From: an uncultured Clostridia bacterium
Lineage (GTDB): Bacteria; Bacillota; Clostridia; Christensenellales; DTU072
Assembly (NCBI GenBank): GCA_946621465.1
Contig: CAMOOO010000001.1
Location: 1 to 64,000, forward strand
Length of the DNA: 64,000 nt
Direction: 5' to 3'
Part shown: piece after piece, positions 17,183 to 24,996 of the stretch
Layout of the letters: each line of letters opens with the position of its first letter
How positions within the stretch are numbered: position 1 is the first letter of the stretch
The notes under the pieces: generated by a model
Told to the model about the DNA's origin: nothing
The model's input: only the letters and a program-made list of their open reading frames with translations
The model's database searches: none
Program-made: the position numbers and the translations under genes

Positions 17183-17415
17183 ACGGTAGAGAACGGGATA
17201 TCACCAGACTGAACCGTATGTTGCAAAAAGAGCGTTTACAGCTCCCAAACGAAGCGATTGAGTTACTCAAATCGGAAGTTTACTCTGTGTTCGACAGCTA
17301 CTTCGACGTTATCAAAAACAGTCTGGAACTTTCCGTTTTACCGGCAGGAAAAGGTTATGAAGTCATAGCCAAAATAAAAGCGGATAACGTCAAAAAGCTC
17401 CGCGTCACTATATAA
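17179..17415 (+). CDS. minE: cell division topological specificity factor MinE (short, divergent)
   Basis: The start ATG 17179 overlaps the minD stop (ATGA), giving 78 residues. MinE stimulates the MinD ATPase and restricts the division inhibitor. The N-terminal helix 'RERDITRLNRMLQKERLQLPNEAIELLKSEVYSVFDSYFDV' lies where the MinD-binding 'A..RL...L...R' segment normally sits. The C-terminal half has strand-helix-strand features ending 'GYEVIAKIKADNVKKLRVTI'. The match to canonical MinE is weak and rests largely on position. Only 2 bases separate its stop from the convergent gene. Confidence 0.7.
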   Translation: MNGRERDITRLNRMLQKERLQLPNEAIELLKSEVYSVFDSYFDVIKNSLELSVLPAGKGYEVIAKIKADNVKKLRVTI

Positions 17416-17417
17416 TC

Positions 17418-18008
17418 TCAGTCCAGCATTCTGCCCGTTTCAAAATAGTAAGATAGCCTTGTAGGACGCTTCGGGATGATAACGCCGATAGAGGAATACA
17501 AAACGGCAGGGACGGTGCCGGCAAGAACGGCAGGCGTATAGATTAAATCGAAATTCCGACTGAGTATCAATGTTACGACGGCAACGGAAATAACGCCCGA
17601 GACGAATCCGTATTTGGCGTTTCTTGTCAATAAAAAGGTAATTACTCCCACCATCAGTCCGTAGTACAGGTTCATTTGGCTCCATAATTCGGAGCCGAAG
17701 TAATCGGCCAAACGGATAGAACCGTACAGCAAGGCGGAGGCGACGATTGTAATCAGCAGACAAATAATTTTGTTGCGTATGTTTTTTCCATAGACCCAAA
17801 AGAACAGGGCGGAAGCCAAAAAGAGAAGGGTGCCGACGCTGAAAGACACCTGACCAAAGGTAAAGGGAGGAATGAAATTCAGTCCCACCACTGCCCCTAT
17901 CAAAAGAACGAGAACGATGGAAGGCAGACCGAAATCCCTTGCCGAGGACTGCCCGATCCCAATAAGCAACATCAGACCCAAAACTATCAAAACGATTGAA
18001 CCGATCAT
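17418..18008 (-). CDS. unknown multi-pass membrane protein
   Basis: The 196-residue protein has about six hydrophobic segments, starting at residue 2 ('GSIVLIVLGLMLLIGIG') and a last one near 150-175, then a short polar tail. No family was recognised. There are no Cys or charged catalytic motifs inside the membrane segments, so it could be a small structural or transport-associated membrane protein. The start ATG has AAGGAGAT upstream. It is a single gene converging on minE and divergent from the ferredoxin oxidoreductase operon. Confidence 0.6.
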   Translation of the reverse strand: MIGSIVLIVLGLMLLIGIGQSSARDFGLPSIVLVLLIGAVVGLNFIPPFTFGQVSFSVGTLLFLASALFFWVYGKNIRNKIICLLITIVASALLYGSIRLADYFGSELWSQMNLYYGLMVGVITFLLTRNAKYGFVSGVISVAVVTLILSRNFDLIYTPAVLAGTVPAVLYSSIGVIIPKRPTRLSYYFETGRMLD

Positions 18009-18069
18009 ATAATCTCCTTATTTACTGTCAGTATGTAAAAAAAAGTAAGTATTATGCGTGCAAAAATAC

Positions 18070-18099
18070 TTTACAACCTCCGCTCAAAAGGACTATAAT
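18070..18099 (+). promoter_or_regulatory. promoter of the 2-oxoacid:ferredoxin oxidoreductase operon
   Basis: TTTACA at 18070-18075, an 18-bp spacer, TATAAT at 18094-18099, with the first start codon ~33 bases downstream behind AAGGAG. Confidence 0.75.
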
Positions 18100-18132
18100 C
18101 TATATATCACTATTTTACTAAGGAGTTTAGTT

Positions 18133-18336
18133 ATGGCTAAAATAACTTTTAACAACGAGGCTTGTAAAGGCTGTGGACTCTGTGTTCTCGCTTGCCCGAA
18201 GAAGTTGTTACAAATCTCCTCTGTCAGTAATAAAAACGGATACTTCGTCGCAGAAATCACCGACATGGCTGCCTGCGTCGGTTGCGCCAGCTGCGCAATG
18301 ATGTGTCCCGATTGTGTCATTACGGTGGAGAGATAA
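18133..18336 (+). CDS. ferredoxin subunit (2 x 4Fe-4S) of 2-oxoacid:ferredoxin oxidoreductase
   Basis: Start ATG 18133 follows AAGGAG; the frame is open upstream but overlaps the promoter. The 67 residues hold two C-x2-C-x2-C-x3-C clusters ('CKGCGLCVLACP' at residues 11-22 and 'CVGCASCAMMCP' near 48-59). It accepts electrons from the thiamine-dependent catalytic subunits. It is the delta-type subunit encoded first in the order delta-alpha-beta-gamma, which is common for branched-chain 2-oxoacid (VOR) and 2-oxoglutarate (KOR) enzymes. The stop is 11 bases before the alpha subunit. Confidence 0.9.
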   Translation: MAKITFNNEACKGCGLCVLACPKKLLQISSVSNKNGYFVAEITDMAACVGCASCAMMCPDCVITVER

Positions 18337-18347
18337 GGAGGATTTTC

Positions 18348-19403
18348 ATGAAAGAATTGATGAAAGGTAACGAAGCAATTGCCGAGGCGGCTGTCCGCGG
18401 CGGTTGCAGAGCGTTTTTCGGGTACCCGATCACCCCTCAGAACGAGATTCCGGAATACATGAGCTGGAGGCTCTTTGAGGTAGGCGGTACCTTTGTACAA
18501 GCGGAGAGCGAGGTTGCTTCTATCAACATGATCTACGGTGCCTGCGGCGCCGGAGCAAGAGCGATGACCTCTTCTTCCAGTCCCGGCATCTCCCTCATGC
18601 AAGAGGGTATCAGCTATATCTGCTGCGCCGAGATCCCCTGCGTCCTTGTCAACATGGTCCGTGGCGGCCCCGGCTTAGGCGGCATCCAACCGGCGCAAGG
18701 CGACTATTTCCAGGCGGTAAAAGGCGGCGGACACGGAGACTATCACATGATCGTTTTCGGACCCCAAGGCGTCCAGGAATGCGTTGACTTGATGTATAAC
18801 GCTTTCGACCTCGCCGAAAAATATCGTATCCCCGTCATGATGCTCGGAGACGGTATGCTCGGACAGATTATGGAACCGGTAGAACTCCCCCCGATGAAGG
18901 ACGTATCCCAGCTGCCCAAAAAGGCATGGGCAACCGACGGAACGGGCGTAGGCAAAGGTAGACGTATCGTCAACTCACTTCTTATCGAACCGGATAAGTT
19001 AGAGGCTCATATCAAACATCTGGAAGAGAAATACGCCGAGATCGCCAAGAACGAGACCCTTTACGAAGAATACATGACCGACGACGCTGAGATCGTTCTC
19101 ACCGCCTACGGTACCGTTGCTCGTATCGGAAAGAGCGCGGTGCATATGCTCAGAGAAAAGGGCATCAAAGCCGGACTTCTCCGTCCTATCACCCTCTATC
19201 CGTTCCCCAGCGACGTTTTCCTCAAAACGGCGCAAAAGGACAGCGTAAAGAAATTCGTCTGCATGGAACTCAGCTCCGGTCAGATGATAGAAGATGTCAA
19301 ACTGGCTACGCACATGCTTAAACCGGTAGAATTTTTCGGTCGCAACGGCGGCAACGTCATGACTCCCGAAGACATCGTTGATTTTATTACTAAGGAGGCA
19401 TAA
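18348..19403 (+). CDS. vorB: 2-oxoacid:ferredoxin oxidoreductase alpha subunit (VorB-like)
   Basis: Start ATG 18348 follows AAGGAGG by 6 bases. The 351-residue subunit opens with 'KGNEAIAEAAVRGGCRAFFGYPITPQNEIPEYM', typical of VorB/KorA, and includes 'SSSPGISLMQEGISY' near 88 and 'MVRGGPGLGGIQPAQGDYFQA' near 108. With the beta subunit it decarboxylates a 2-oxoacid in a CoA- and ferredoxin-dependent, oxygen-sensitive reaction. I lean to branched-chain 2-oxoacids because of the VorB-like N-terminus, but 2-oxoglutarate is possible. Confidence 0.87.
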   Translation: MKELMKGNEAIAEAAVRGGCRAFFGYPITPQNEIPEYMSWRLFEVGGTFVQAESEVASINMIYGACGAGARAMTSSSSPGISLMQEGISYICCAEIPCVLVNMVRGGPGLGGIQPAQGDYFQAVKGGGHGDYHMIVFGPQGVQECVDLMYNAFDLAEKYRIPVMMLGDGMLGQIMEPVELPPMKDVSQLPKKAWATDGTGVGKGRRIVNSLLIEPDKLEAHIKHLEEKYAEIAKNETLYEEYMTDDAEIVLTAYGTVARIGKSAVHMLREKGIKAGLLRPITLYPFPSDVFLKTAQKDSVKKFVCMELSSGQMIEDVKLATHMLKPVEFFGRNGGNVMTPEDIVDFITKEA

Positions 19404-19404
19404 G

Positions 19405-20151
19405 ATGGCAGTCGTATTCGAAAAAACAAAAATGCTGACCGACACTCCCTTCCACTATTGTCCCGGATGCACCCACGGGATCGCTCATCGTTTGGTCGCT
19501 GAATGTCTGGAAGAATTGGGTGCGGAAGGAAAATGCGTAGGTGTAGCCCCCGTCGGTTGCGCAGTGTTCGCCTATAACTATTTTAACTGTGACATGCAAG
19601 AAGCGTCTCACGGTCGCGCCCCGGCAGTTGCTACCGGCATTAAGCGTGTAGCTCCCGATAACCTGGTCTTTGCATATCAAGGCGACGGCGACCTCGCTTC
19701 TATCGGTATGGCGGAGATCGTCCACGCCGCAATGCGCGGAGAAAAGATCACCGTTATCTTTATCAATAACACCATTTACGGTATGACCGGCGGACAGATG
19801 GCACCCACCACCCTTATCGGTGAAAAAGCCACCACCTGTATCTACGGTAGAGACCCCGAGAAAAACGGCAACCCCGTTAAAATGAGCGAAATGCTTGCCA
19901 CTCTCACCGGTCCTGCCTATATCGAACGGGTAGCGCTCTTCGATGCCGCTCACGTCCGCGCCGCGAAAAAAGCTATTAAAAAAGCGTTCACCTATCAAAA
20001 GGAGAACAAAGGCTTTACCTTTATCGAGGTGCTTTCTTCCTGCCCCACCAACTGGGGTATGAGTCCCGAGCAGGCATTGCAGTTCGTCAAAAACGAAATG
20101 CAGAATTTCTATCCTTTGGGAGTATATAAGGATGTGGAGGTAAAGGACTAA
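19405..20151 (+). CDS. 2-oxoacid:ferredoxin oxidoreductase beta subunit (TPP-binding)
   Basis: Start ATG 19405 lies 9 bases after AAGGAGG; the frame is open upstream in the alpha gene. The 248-residue subunit binds thiamine pyrophosphate: 'YCPGCTHGIAHRLVAE' near 17, 'PVGCAVFAYNYFNCD' near 50, and the TPP motif 'YQGDGDLASIGMAEIVHAA' (GDGD) near 91, followed by 'FINNTIYGMTGGQMAPTT' near 118. The C-terminus 'EVLSSCPTNWGMSP' is also typical. It is encoded between the alpha and gamma subunits with coupled starts. Confidence 0.9.
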   Translation: MAVVFEKTKMLTDTPFHYCPGCTHGIAHRLVAECLEELGAEGKCVGVAPVGCAVFAYNYFNCDMQEASHGRAPAVATGIKRVAPDNLVFAYQGDGDLASIGMAEIVHAAMRGEKITVIFINNTIYGMTGGQMAPTTLIGEKATTCIYGRDPEKNGNPVKMSEMLATLTGPAYIERVALFDAAHVRAAKKAIKKAFTYQKENKGFTFIEVLSSCPTNWGMSPEQALQFVKNEMQNFYPLGVYKDVEVKD

Positions 20152-20678
20152 TGGAAAATAAAATCATCATTGCAGGATTCGGCGGACAGGGCGTTCAATC
20201 GCTCGGAATGTTCATCGCGTTTGCGTCCATCCACGACGGAAAAGAAGTCACTTTTCTTCCGTCCTACGGACCGGAAATGCGCGGCGGCACCAGTAACTGC
20301 TCCGTCGTTGTCAGCGACAAACCGGTTGCCAGCCCCATCATCGCTCATCCAGATATTCTGATCGCTATGAATAAGCCCTCTCTCTATAAATTCGAGAGCA
20401 CGGTCAAACCGGGCGGCACCATCATCGTCAATAGCTCTCTTATCGACGACAAAGTCACTCGTACGGACGTAAAAGTTTTGTACGTCGACGCTAACCGTCT
20501 GGCGGTAGAAGCCGGCAACGCGCGTACGGCAAATATCGTCGTCCTCGGCGCCTACACCAAGCTCTCCGGTGTCTTCACTCCGGAAGTCATGAAAGCGGTC
20601 ATCGAAAAGAAATTCGCTAAAAAACCGAAAGTCATCCCGGCGAACTTCGCCGCCTTTGATCTCGGCTATAATTCTTAA
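20151..20678 (+). CDS. 2-oxoacid:ferredoxin oxidoreductase gamma subunit
   Basis: The 175-residue subunit starts in the beta stop (TAATG). It has the gamma-domain opening 'IIIAGFGGQGVQSLGMFIAFA' and 'VTFLPSYGPEMRGGTSNCSVVVSDKPVASP', followed by 'DILIAMNKPSLYKFE'. This subunit completes the core of the complex and contributes to CoA binding. It is the last gene of the operon and is followed within 20 bases by a terminator. Confidence 0.9.
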   Translation: MENKIIIAGFGGQGVQSLGMFIAFASIHDGKEVTFLPSYGPEMRGGTSNCSVVVSDKPVASPIIAHPDILIAMNKPSLYKFESTVKPGGTIIVNSSLIDDKVTRTDVKVLYVDANRLAVEAGNARTANIVVLGAYTKLSGVFTPEVMKAVIEKKFAKKPKVIPANFAAFDLGYNS

Positions 20679-20695
20679 GAAAATTCTACACACAA

Positions 20696-20729
20696 AAAGG
20701 CTGTCCGTTTCCGGCAGCCTTTCTTTTTT
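20696..20729 (+). terminator. terminator of the oxidoreductase operon
   Basis: The stem AAAGGCTG/CAGCCTTT has an 11-nt loop and a following TCTTTTTT run. The next gene starts only 12 bases later, so some read-through may feed it. Confidence 0.85.
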
Positions 20730-20741
20730 AAAGGAGCCAAT

Positions 20742-21446
20742 ATGAAACTGGGAATATTTACCGATCTGCACTATACCAAGCATCCGCAAAAGGGACGGGA
20801 ATTCACCGCCACTGCGCCCGAGCGCGTGCAAAAAGCCATGAAGGCCTTTGACGAGGAAAAAGTGGACGCCGTGATCTGTTTAGGCGATATCGTGGACAAA
20901 GGCGCCGATCATGCGGAAGAACTATCGTGCTGGCAGGAGATACTGACGGAAATAAAAAAATACCCGTATCCTTTCTACTGCGTTCCGGGCAACCACGACT
21001 ATGAAGTCATGATAGGGGAGGAATTCAGTACCGTTTCCGGTATGCCGAAGTATCCGTTTTTCGTTGACGTAGCCCATTCCAGACTGATCTTTTTGGATGC
21101 TTGCTATCGTTTCAGCGGAAAGAGGTACGACGAAGCAGGCATGGTGTGGACGGAAACGATGATCCCGAAAGACCAACTTTGCTTTTTGGAAAAGACCCTG
21201 TCGGATACGGACAGACCATGCTATCTTTTTTTACATCAGAATTTGGACAAAGCCATCGACAAAGATTACCATATCAAATCGGAGCGGAAAATTCGCCGTA
21301 TCTTAAAAAAGTCTCATAAAGTCAAAGCGGTATTCAGCGGTCACTATCATGCCGGCGCCTATAACGTCATCGGCGGGATTAAGTATATCACCGTTCCGTC
21401 CATGACCGATACCGACGTCAATGAATTTATGATCGTATCTTTTTAG
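20742..21446 (+). CDS. calcineurin-like metallophosphoesterase
   Basis: The 234-residue protein has the full metallophosphoesterase set: 'FTDLHYTK' (D-x-H) at residue 6, 'CLGDIVDKG' near 46, 'VPGNHDYEV' near 82, 'LFLHQNLD' near 163, and 'FSGHYHAGAYN' near 200. The reaction is hydrolysis of a phosphomono- or diester at a dinuclear metal centre; the substrate is unknown. There is no signal peptide, so it acts in the cytoplasm. It starts behind AAGGAG right after a terminator and is followed 10 bases later by a polysaccharide deacetylase gene. Confidence 0.85.
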   Translation: MKLGIFTDLHYTKHPQKGREFTATAPERVQKAMKAFDEEKVDAVICLGDIVDKGADHAEELSCWQEILTEIKKYPYPFYCVPGNHDYEVMIGEEFSTVSGMPKYPFFVDVAHSRLIFLDACYRFSGKRYDEAGMVWTETMIPKDQLCFLEKTLSDTDRPCYLFLHQNLDKAIDKDYHIKSERKIRRILKKSHKVKAVFSGHYHAGAYNVIGGIKYITVPSMTDTDVNEFMIVSF

Positions 21447-21456
21447 GAGTTAGCAT

Positions 21457-22221
21457 ATGTTTCAGAACAAGAAAAAGGCGATCACGTTCAGCTACGACGA
21501 TGGCGTTTTGCAGGACAAAAGGCTGATTGAGATACTCAATAAGTACGGACTGAAATGCACGTTTAATATCAATTCCGGTTTTTTGGGAAAGCCGGGACAC
21601 CTGATAAGGGACGAAGTGACGGTCGCGCATTGCAAACCGAGAGAATGCGAGGTAAAAGCTGTGTACGAAGGTCACGAAGTAGCCGTGCATACCATACATC
21701 ATCCGCAGCTGACTAAACTGTCTACAAAAAAAATCATTCACGAAGTCGAGGACGACAGAAAGGCTCTCTCCGATATCGTCGGTTACGACGTTATAGGTAT
21801 GGCATATCCGTGCAGTACCGAGGCAAGTCAGAACGACCGCGTGGTCAGTTTATTAGAGCGCTTTACCGGCGTACAGTACTCCCGTAACACAATTTCTACA
21901 TACGACTTTGAGCCGCAAAAGGACCTACTGCGTTTTCGCCCCACCATTCACCACTATCAGTGGGATAAACTTTTCGAGCTGGGAGAGGAGTTCGTCTCTT
22001 TGCAAACGGATACGCCGAAGATTTTTTATATCTGGGGTCACGCTTATGAATTCGACATCCATAACGACTGGGATAAATTCGAGGACTTTTGCAAACTGAT
22101 CTCCGGCAAAGAGGATATTTATTACGGCACCAATAAAGAGGTCTTACTCGACCCCGATCTTCTCGACTACACCGGAGCTAAGCTCCATTCTTTCAGAAAA
22201 AGAAAACCGTTTGAAAAATAA
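21457..22221 (+). CDS. polysaccharide deacetylase family protein
   Basis: The 254-residue NodB-fold protein shows 'AITFSYDDGVLQDKRLIE' (catalytic/metal Asp pair) near residue 8, the metal-binding H-x3-H in 'EVAVHTIHHPQL' near 74, 'MAYPCST' near 110 and 'IWGHAYEFD' near 190. It would remove acetyl (or formyl) groups from an amino sugar or related substrate. There is no signal peptide or membrane anchor, which is unusual for peptidoglycan deacetylases and suggests an intracellular or small-molecule substrate. It probably forms an operon with the metallophosphoesterase. Confidence 0.82.
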   Translation: MFQNKKKAITFSYDDGVLQDKRLIEILNKYGLKCTFNINSGFLGKPGHLIRDEVTVAHCKPRECEVKAVYEGHEVAVHTIHHPQLTKLSTKKIIHEVEDDRKALSDIVGYDVIGMAYPCSTEASQNDRVVSLLERFTGVQYSRNTISTYDFEPQKDLLRFRPTIHHYQWDKLFELGEEFVSLQTDTPKIFYIWGHAYEFDIHNDWDKFEDFCKLISGKEDIYYGTNKEVLLDPDLLDYTGAKLHSFRKRKPFEK

Positions 22222-22223
22222 GG

Positions 22224-22257
22224 AAAAAGCTTTCCCGCAAAGGAAAGCTTTTTTTGT
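22224..22257. terminator. bidirectional terminator between convergent genes
   Basis: Perfect 10-bp stem AAAGCTTTCC/GGAAAGCTTT with a short CGCAA loop. A T-run follows on the plus strand and an A-run precedes it, so it can serve the minus-strand operon as well. Confidence 0.85.
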
Positions 22258-22285
22258 AAATATAACGTCGTAAAAAAGTTGTTCG

Positions 22286-23356
22286 TCACCGCATAATCAG
22301 CGACAGGTCGACCATTTCTTTTTGGAAGTCCTCGTCTTTAAGTAATTCGTGATAGGACGAGCGGCGTTTTTCCTTTTCCAGTTTGGAACAGAATGCGGCG
22401 TCGGAAAGGGGAGCGTAAACGTCTTTTTCCGCGTGCGCAAAAGGTAGCCCTTCTTCGGTCATGATTTCTTCTACGTCGTATGCGTGTTCCCCATAGAGGT
22501 AGACAAAAGGTGTTAAGTTCTCCGGGCGTAGCACGCGAATGGCGGCGCGGAGAGCAAGTTTAGAGACAGCGGAGTAGTCCACGCACCACATATAGCTATA
22601 GGTGTTGGTATCGGCGTCGATAAAAAACAGCGTTATGTTATCGTCGCAAAAAACAAGCAGGGTATTTTCTTTTTTTCGCACCGATTCACACAATACCACT
22701 CCCTCGACAAAATCGTCCGGATAGGGCAGAATACGGACGCGTTGCGCGTTGAATAGTTTTTGTAGCGGCGAGTAGTCTATTTCTTCGGCGTCCTCTTTTT
22801 CGCCCAGTAAAACTTTCAATAAAAGTCCGTTGGTGCAAATGGTTGCGGAAACTACCTCGTCAACGCCGAGGGTGCGGTAGTATTCAGCGCACTTTTTTTG
22901 CATACCACAGAAAAACTTTTCGGCAATCTTTTGCCGATCCATCGGATAAGAGTGCATCAATAAAAAGTATTCTTTATATTCGGCTATGGGGCTTAAAAAA
23001 GTGAAGTCTTCCTTTGCGCCGTTTTCATCCATAATACAGATATCGACGTAAGGTAATGACAGCGTTGCCGATACTTTGCATCCGCCGCTCATCTTCTTGT
23101 ATTGTTTTGTTTTTTCGGTGGTTATTGTCAGACTTTTATCTACTACTTTATCTTCGATAATGCGTATGCCTTTTTCTATTTCTTCGTAAGACAGCATAGC
23201 GTGGTCCGCTTTGGTTGGCACTAAAGAAGGGCAGACTATTTTCATCTGCCCGATCTTATCGTTATTATCCGGTGATAGGTATTCGCTTATTAATTCTTTA
23301 AGGGGAGTCCTGTCTTCGGCAAAATACCTTTTATCGTTGACGAGTACGGAGTACAA
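22286..23356 (-). CDS. unknown cytoplasmic protein next to a lipoprotein
   Basis: No family was recognised for this 356-residue protein. The start is TTG at 23356, which directly follows the TGA of the upstream gene and has GGAGG 7 bases away. It has no signal or membrane segment. The text alternates short beta-rich stretches ('KVSATLSLPYVDICIMDENG', 'NTLLVFCDDNITLFFIDADT') with charged helices, and the last ~50 residues are rich in Lys/Glu. It is the last gene of the minus-strand operon that starts at 29128 and is tightly coupled to the lipoprotein before it. Confidence 0.6.
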   Translation of the reverse strand: MYSVLVNDKRYFAEDRTPLKELISEYLSPDNNDKIGQMKIVCPSLVPTKADHAMLSYEEIEKGIRIIEDKVVDKSLTITTEKTKQYKKMSGGCKVSATLSLPYVDICIMDENGAKEDFTFLSPIAEYKEYFLLMHSYPMDRQKIAEKFFCGMQKKCAEYYRTLGVDEVVSATICTNGLLLKVLLGEKEDAEEIDYSPLQKLFNAQRVRILPYPDDFVEGVVLCESVRKKENTLLVFCDDNITLFFIDADTNTYSYMWCVDYSAVSKLALRAAIRVLRPENLTPFVYLYGEHAYDVEEIMTEEGLPFAHAEKDVYAPLSDAAFCSKLEKEKRRSSYHELLKDEDFQKEMVDLSLIMR

Positions 23357-24970
23357 TCAGTTTCCTCCGACCCCATCGAGTAACTGGTCCACCAGATTCC
23401 CGGCAATGTCCTTGATTTTATCCGTCGTGCTGTTATTTAGTTCTTCGTCACCTTCGCCCGTCGGTTCCATTTCGTCCTCTTGCCTGTATTCACGCAAAAT
23501 ATCTTGTATGATACGGAGAATCTGAGGAATGCTTAGTTCGGAGCCGTCAGCCGTTGCCTCGGTTACTTTTTCGTTGATCTTATCTTTGATCTCGTCGATC
23601 TTGTCTTGATATTTTTCCCCTAAATTCAGGAGATAGCTGGTTATGTAGGCGTCAATATCTTCGACCAGTCCTAAAAGAACGTTGCTTAATTTCAGTCTGC
23701 CCTCTACCTCTTCGTCAATGCCGATAAAATAGTCGGAGTATTTGTCGGAAGACAGGTCGCATTCGGACGGATTATAAGAAAATTCCTCATTCAACTCAAT
23801 GGACAATTTAAGTCCGATTCTGTCCGTCTGCTCGTCCGTTCCGCAGAAGAAGGTTTGTAGCATACGGATCACATACCCTACGTTGAAATAGGCGTCCTCG
23901 GTAATGAAGCCGTCGTTTTTGAGGGTCTGCAAAAGTTCAATGACTTTGGACGAATTGACGTTGATCTTGGTAACAACGCCCGTTTTAACGTCTTGCAGAA
24001 GGTCTCCGTTTGTGTTGGCGCAAACGTTTTCCATCTCAAGGCTGATCCAGTCTTGTATGTTGGAGAAGTAAGATTCATAGACGCCTTTAACTGCGGTCTT
24101 ATCTTCAACGCCGACAAGGTCGAGCAGGGTGTTGGATATCGTCTGGGAAATAAAGTCGGAATTAAGCAAAATATCGTATTGCGCCTTGCCGTTCTTGACG
24201 TAATTGTTGGCATTGTCTTTTGCAAAAACGTTGCTGGTTTTTTTCAACCCGGAGAAGACCGTCTTCATCAAAAAGTTATTCATCATGTTGTCGTTGACGT
24301 CCATTTTGGCTTTTTCATTGAGCCAATCTTTGAGAGTTTCTTTATCGGCAACGAACCATACGTCCTCTTTGTCGTCCTCTTTGCTTTCCCGATCGTCATA
24401 GTGGGCTTTTAGGTTGTACGTGCCGTTATCATATCCGAGTTCGGCGTTCAGTTTCAGACCGTTGATAAAGTAATGGTTGAGGACGACCAGGGTATTGTCC
24501 AGACTGTTCTGGAAAGCGATACCGCTTTCACCTTTCTTTTCGAAAGAGGCTTTGTTGTCATCGCTCGAAGACGCCCTTGCGGCGATATCCAGTAGTCCGC
24601 TGATAGCAGAGTCTGTGTCGCTCGGTTGAATGGACGCGGATGCGTAAACCTTGTTTTGATTTTGTATACGTTGAATGGTGATGGTGGAGCCGACGTCGTA
24701 TTCCGGTTTCAGACCGCTTGCTTGTTTGCTTTGCTGAACGAAAAGAGTGCCTCTCAGTTTAATGGTGATATCCGACTTCTTTACATTTTTGCTGTCGTAG
24801 TTTCCCGCTGCCTCGGCAAATTCTATCTTTGCCGTTTTGCCTTCTTCCTTTCCACCGGTAGGGGCGCCACCGAGAATACTGCTCATGTCGCACGCTGTCA
24901 ACCCGATCAGCACCAGAATGGATACCAGTACCAGGCTGAGGGTGATGATTGTTTTCCTTGCTTTGTTCAT
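23357..24970 (-). CDS. large lipoprotein of unknown function
   Basis: The 537-residue protein begins with a lipoprotein signal: basic 'MNKARK', a hydrophobic stretch, and a lipobox 'LTAC' with Cys at ~27. A Gly-rich spacer follows. The body has beta-rich repeats then a helical C-terminal half ('LLNLGEKYQDKIDEIKDKINEK') ending in an acidic low-complexity segment. No family was recognised; the N-terminal half is loosely like outer-surface substrate-carrier lipoproteins but this is not a firm match. It should be anchored outside the cytoplasmic membrane. GGAGAG precedes the start. Confidence 0.75.
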   Translation of the reverse strand: MNKARKTIITLSLVLVSILVLIGLTACDMSSILGGAPTGGKEEGKTAKIEFAEAAGNYDSKNVKKSDITIKLRGTLFVQQSKQASGLKPEYDVGSTITIQRIQNQNKVYASASIQPSDTDSAISGLLDIAARASSSDDNKASFEKKGESGIAFQNSLDNTLVVLNHYFINGLKLNAELGYDNGTYNLKAHYDDRESKEDDKEDVWFVADKETLKDWLNEKAKMDVNDNMMNNFLMKTVFSGLKKTSNVFAKDNANNYVKNGKAQYDILLNSDFISQTISNTLLDLVGVEDKTAVKGVYESYFSNIQDWISLEMENVCANTNGDLLQDVKTGVVTKINVNSSKVIELLQTLKNDGFITEDAYFNVGYVIRMLQTFFCGTDEQTDRIGLKLSIELNEEFSYNPSECDLSSDKYSDYFIGIDEEVEGRLKLSNVLLGLVEDIDAYITSYLLNLGEKYQDKIDEIKDKINEKVTEATADGSELSIPQILRIIQDILREYRQEDEMEPTGEGDEELNNSTTDKIKDIAGNLVDQLLDGVGGN

Positions 24971-24996
24971 TGTTCTCTCCTATATTTATGCTTTCG

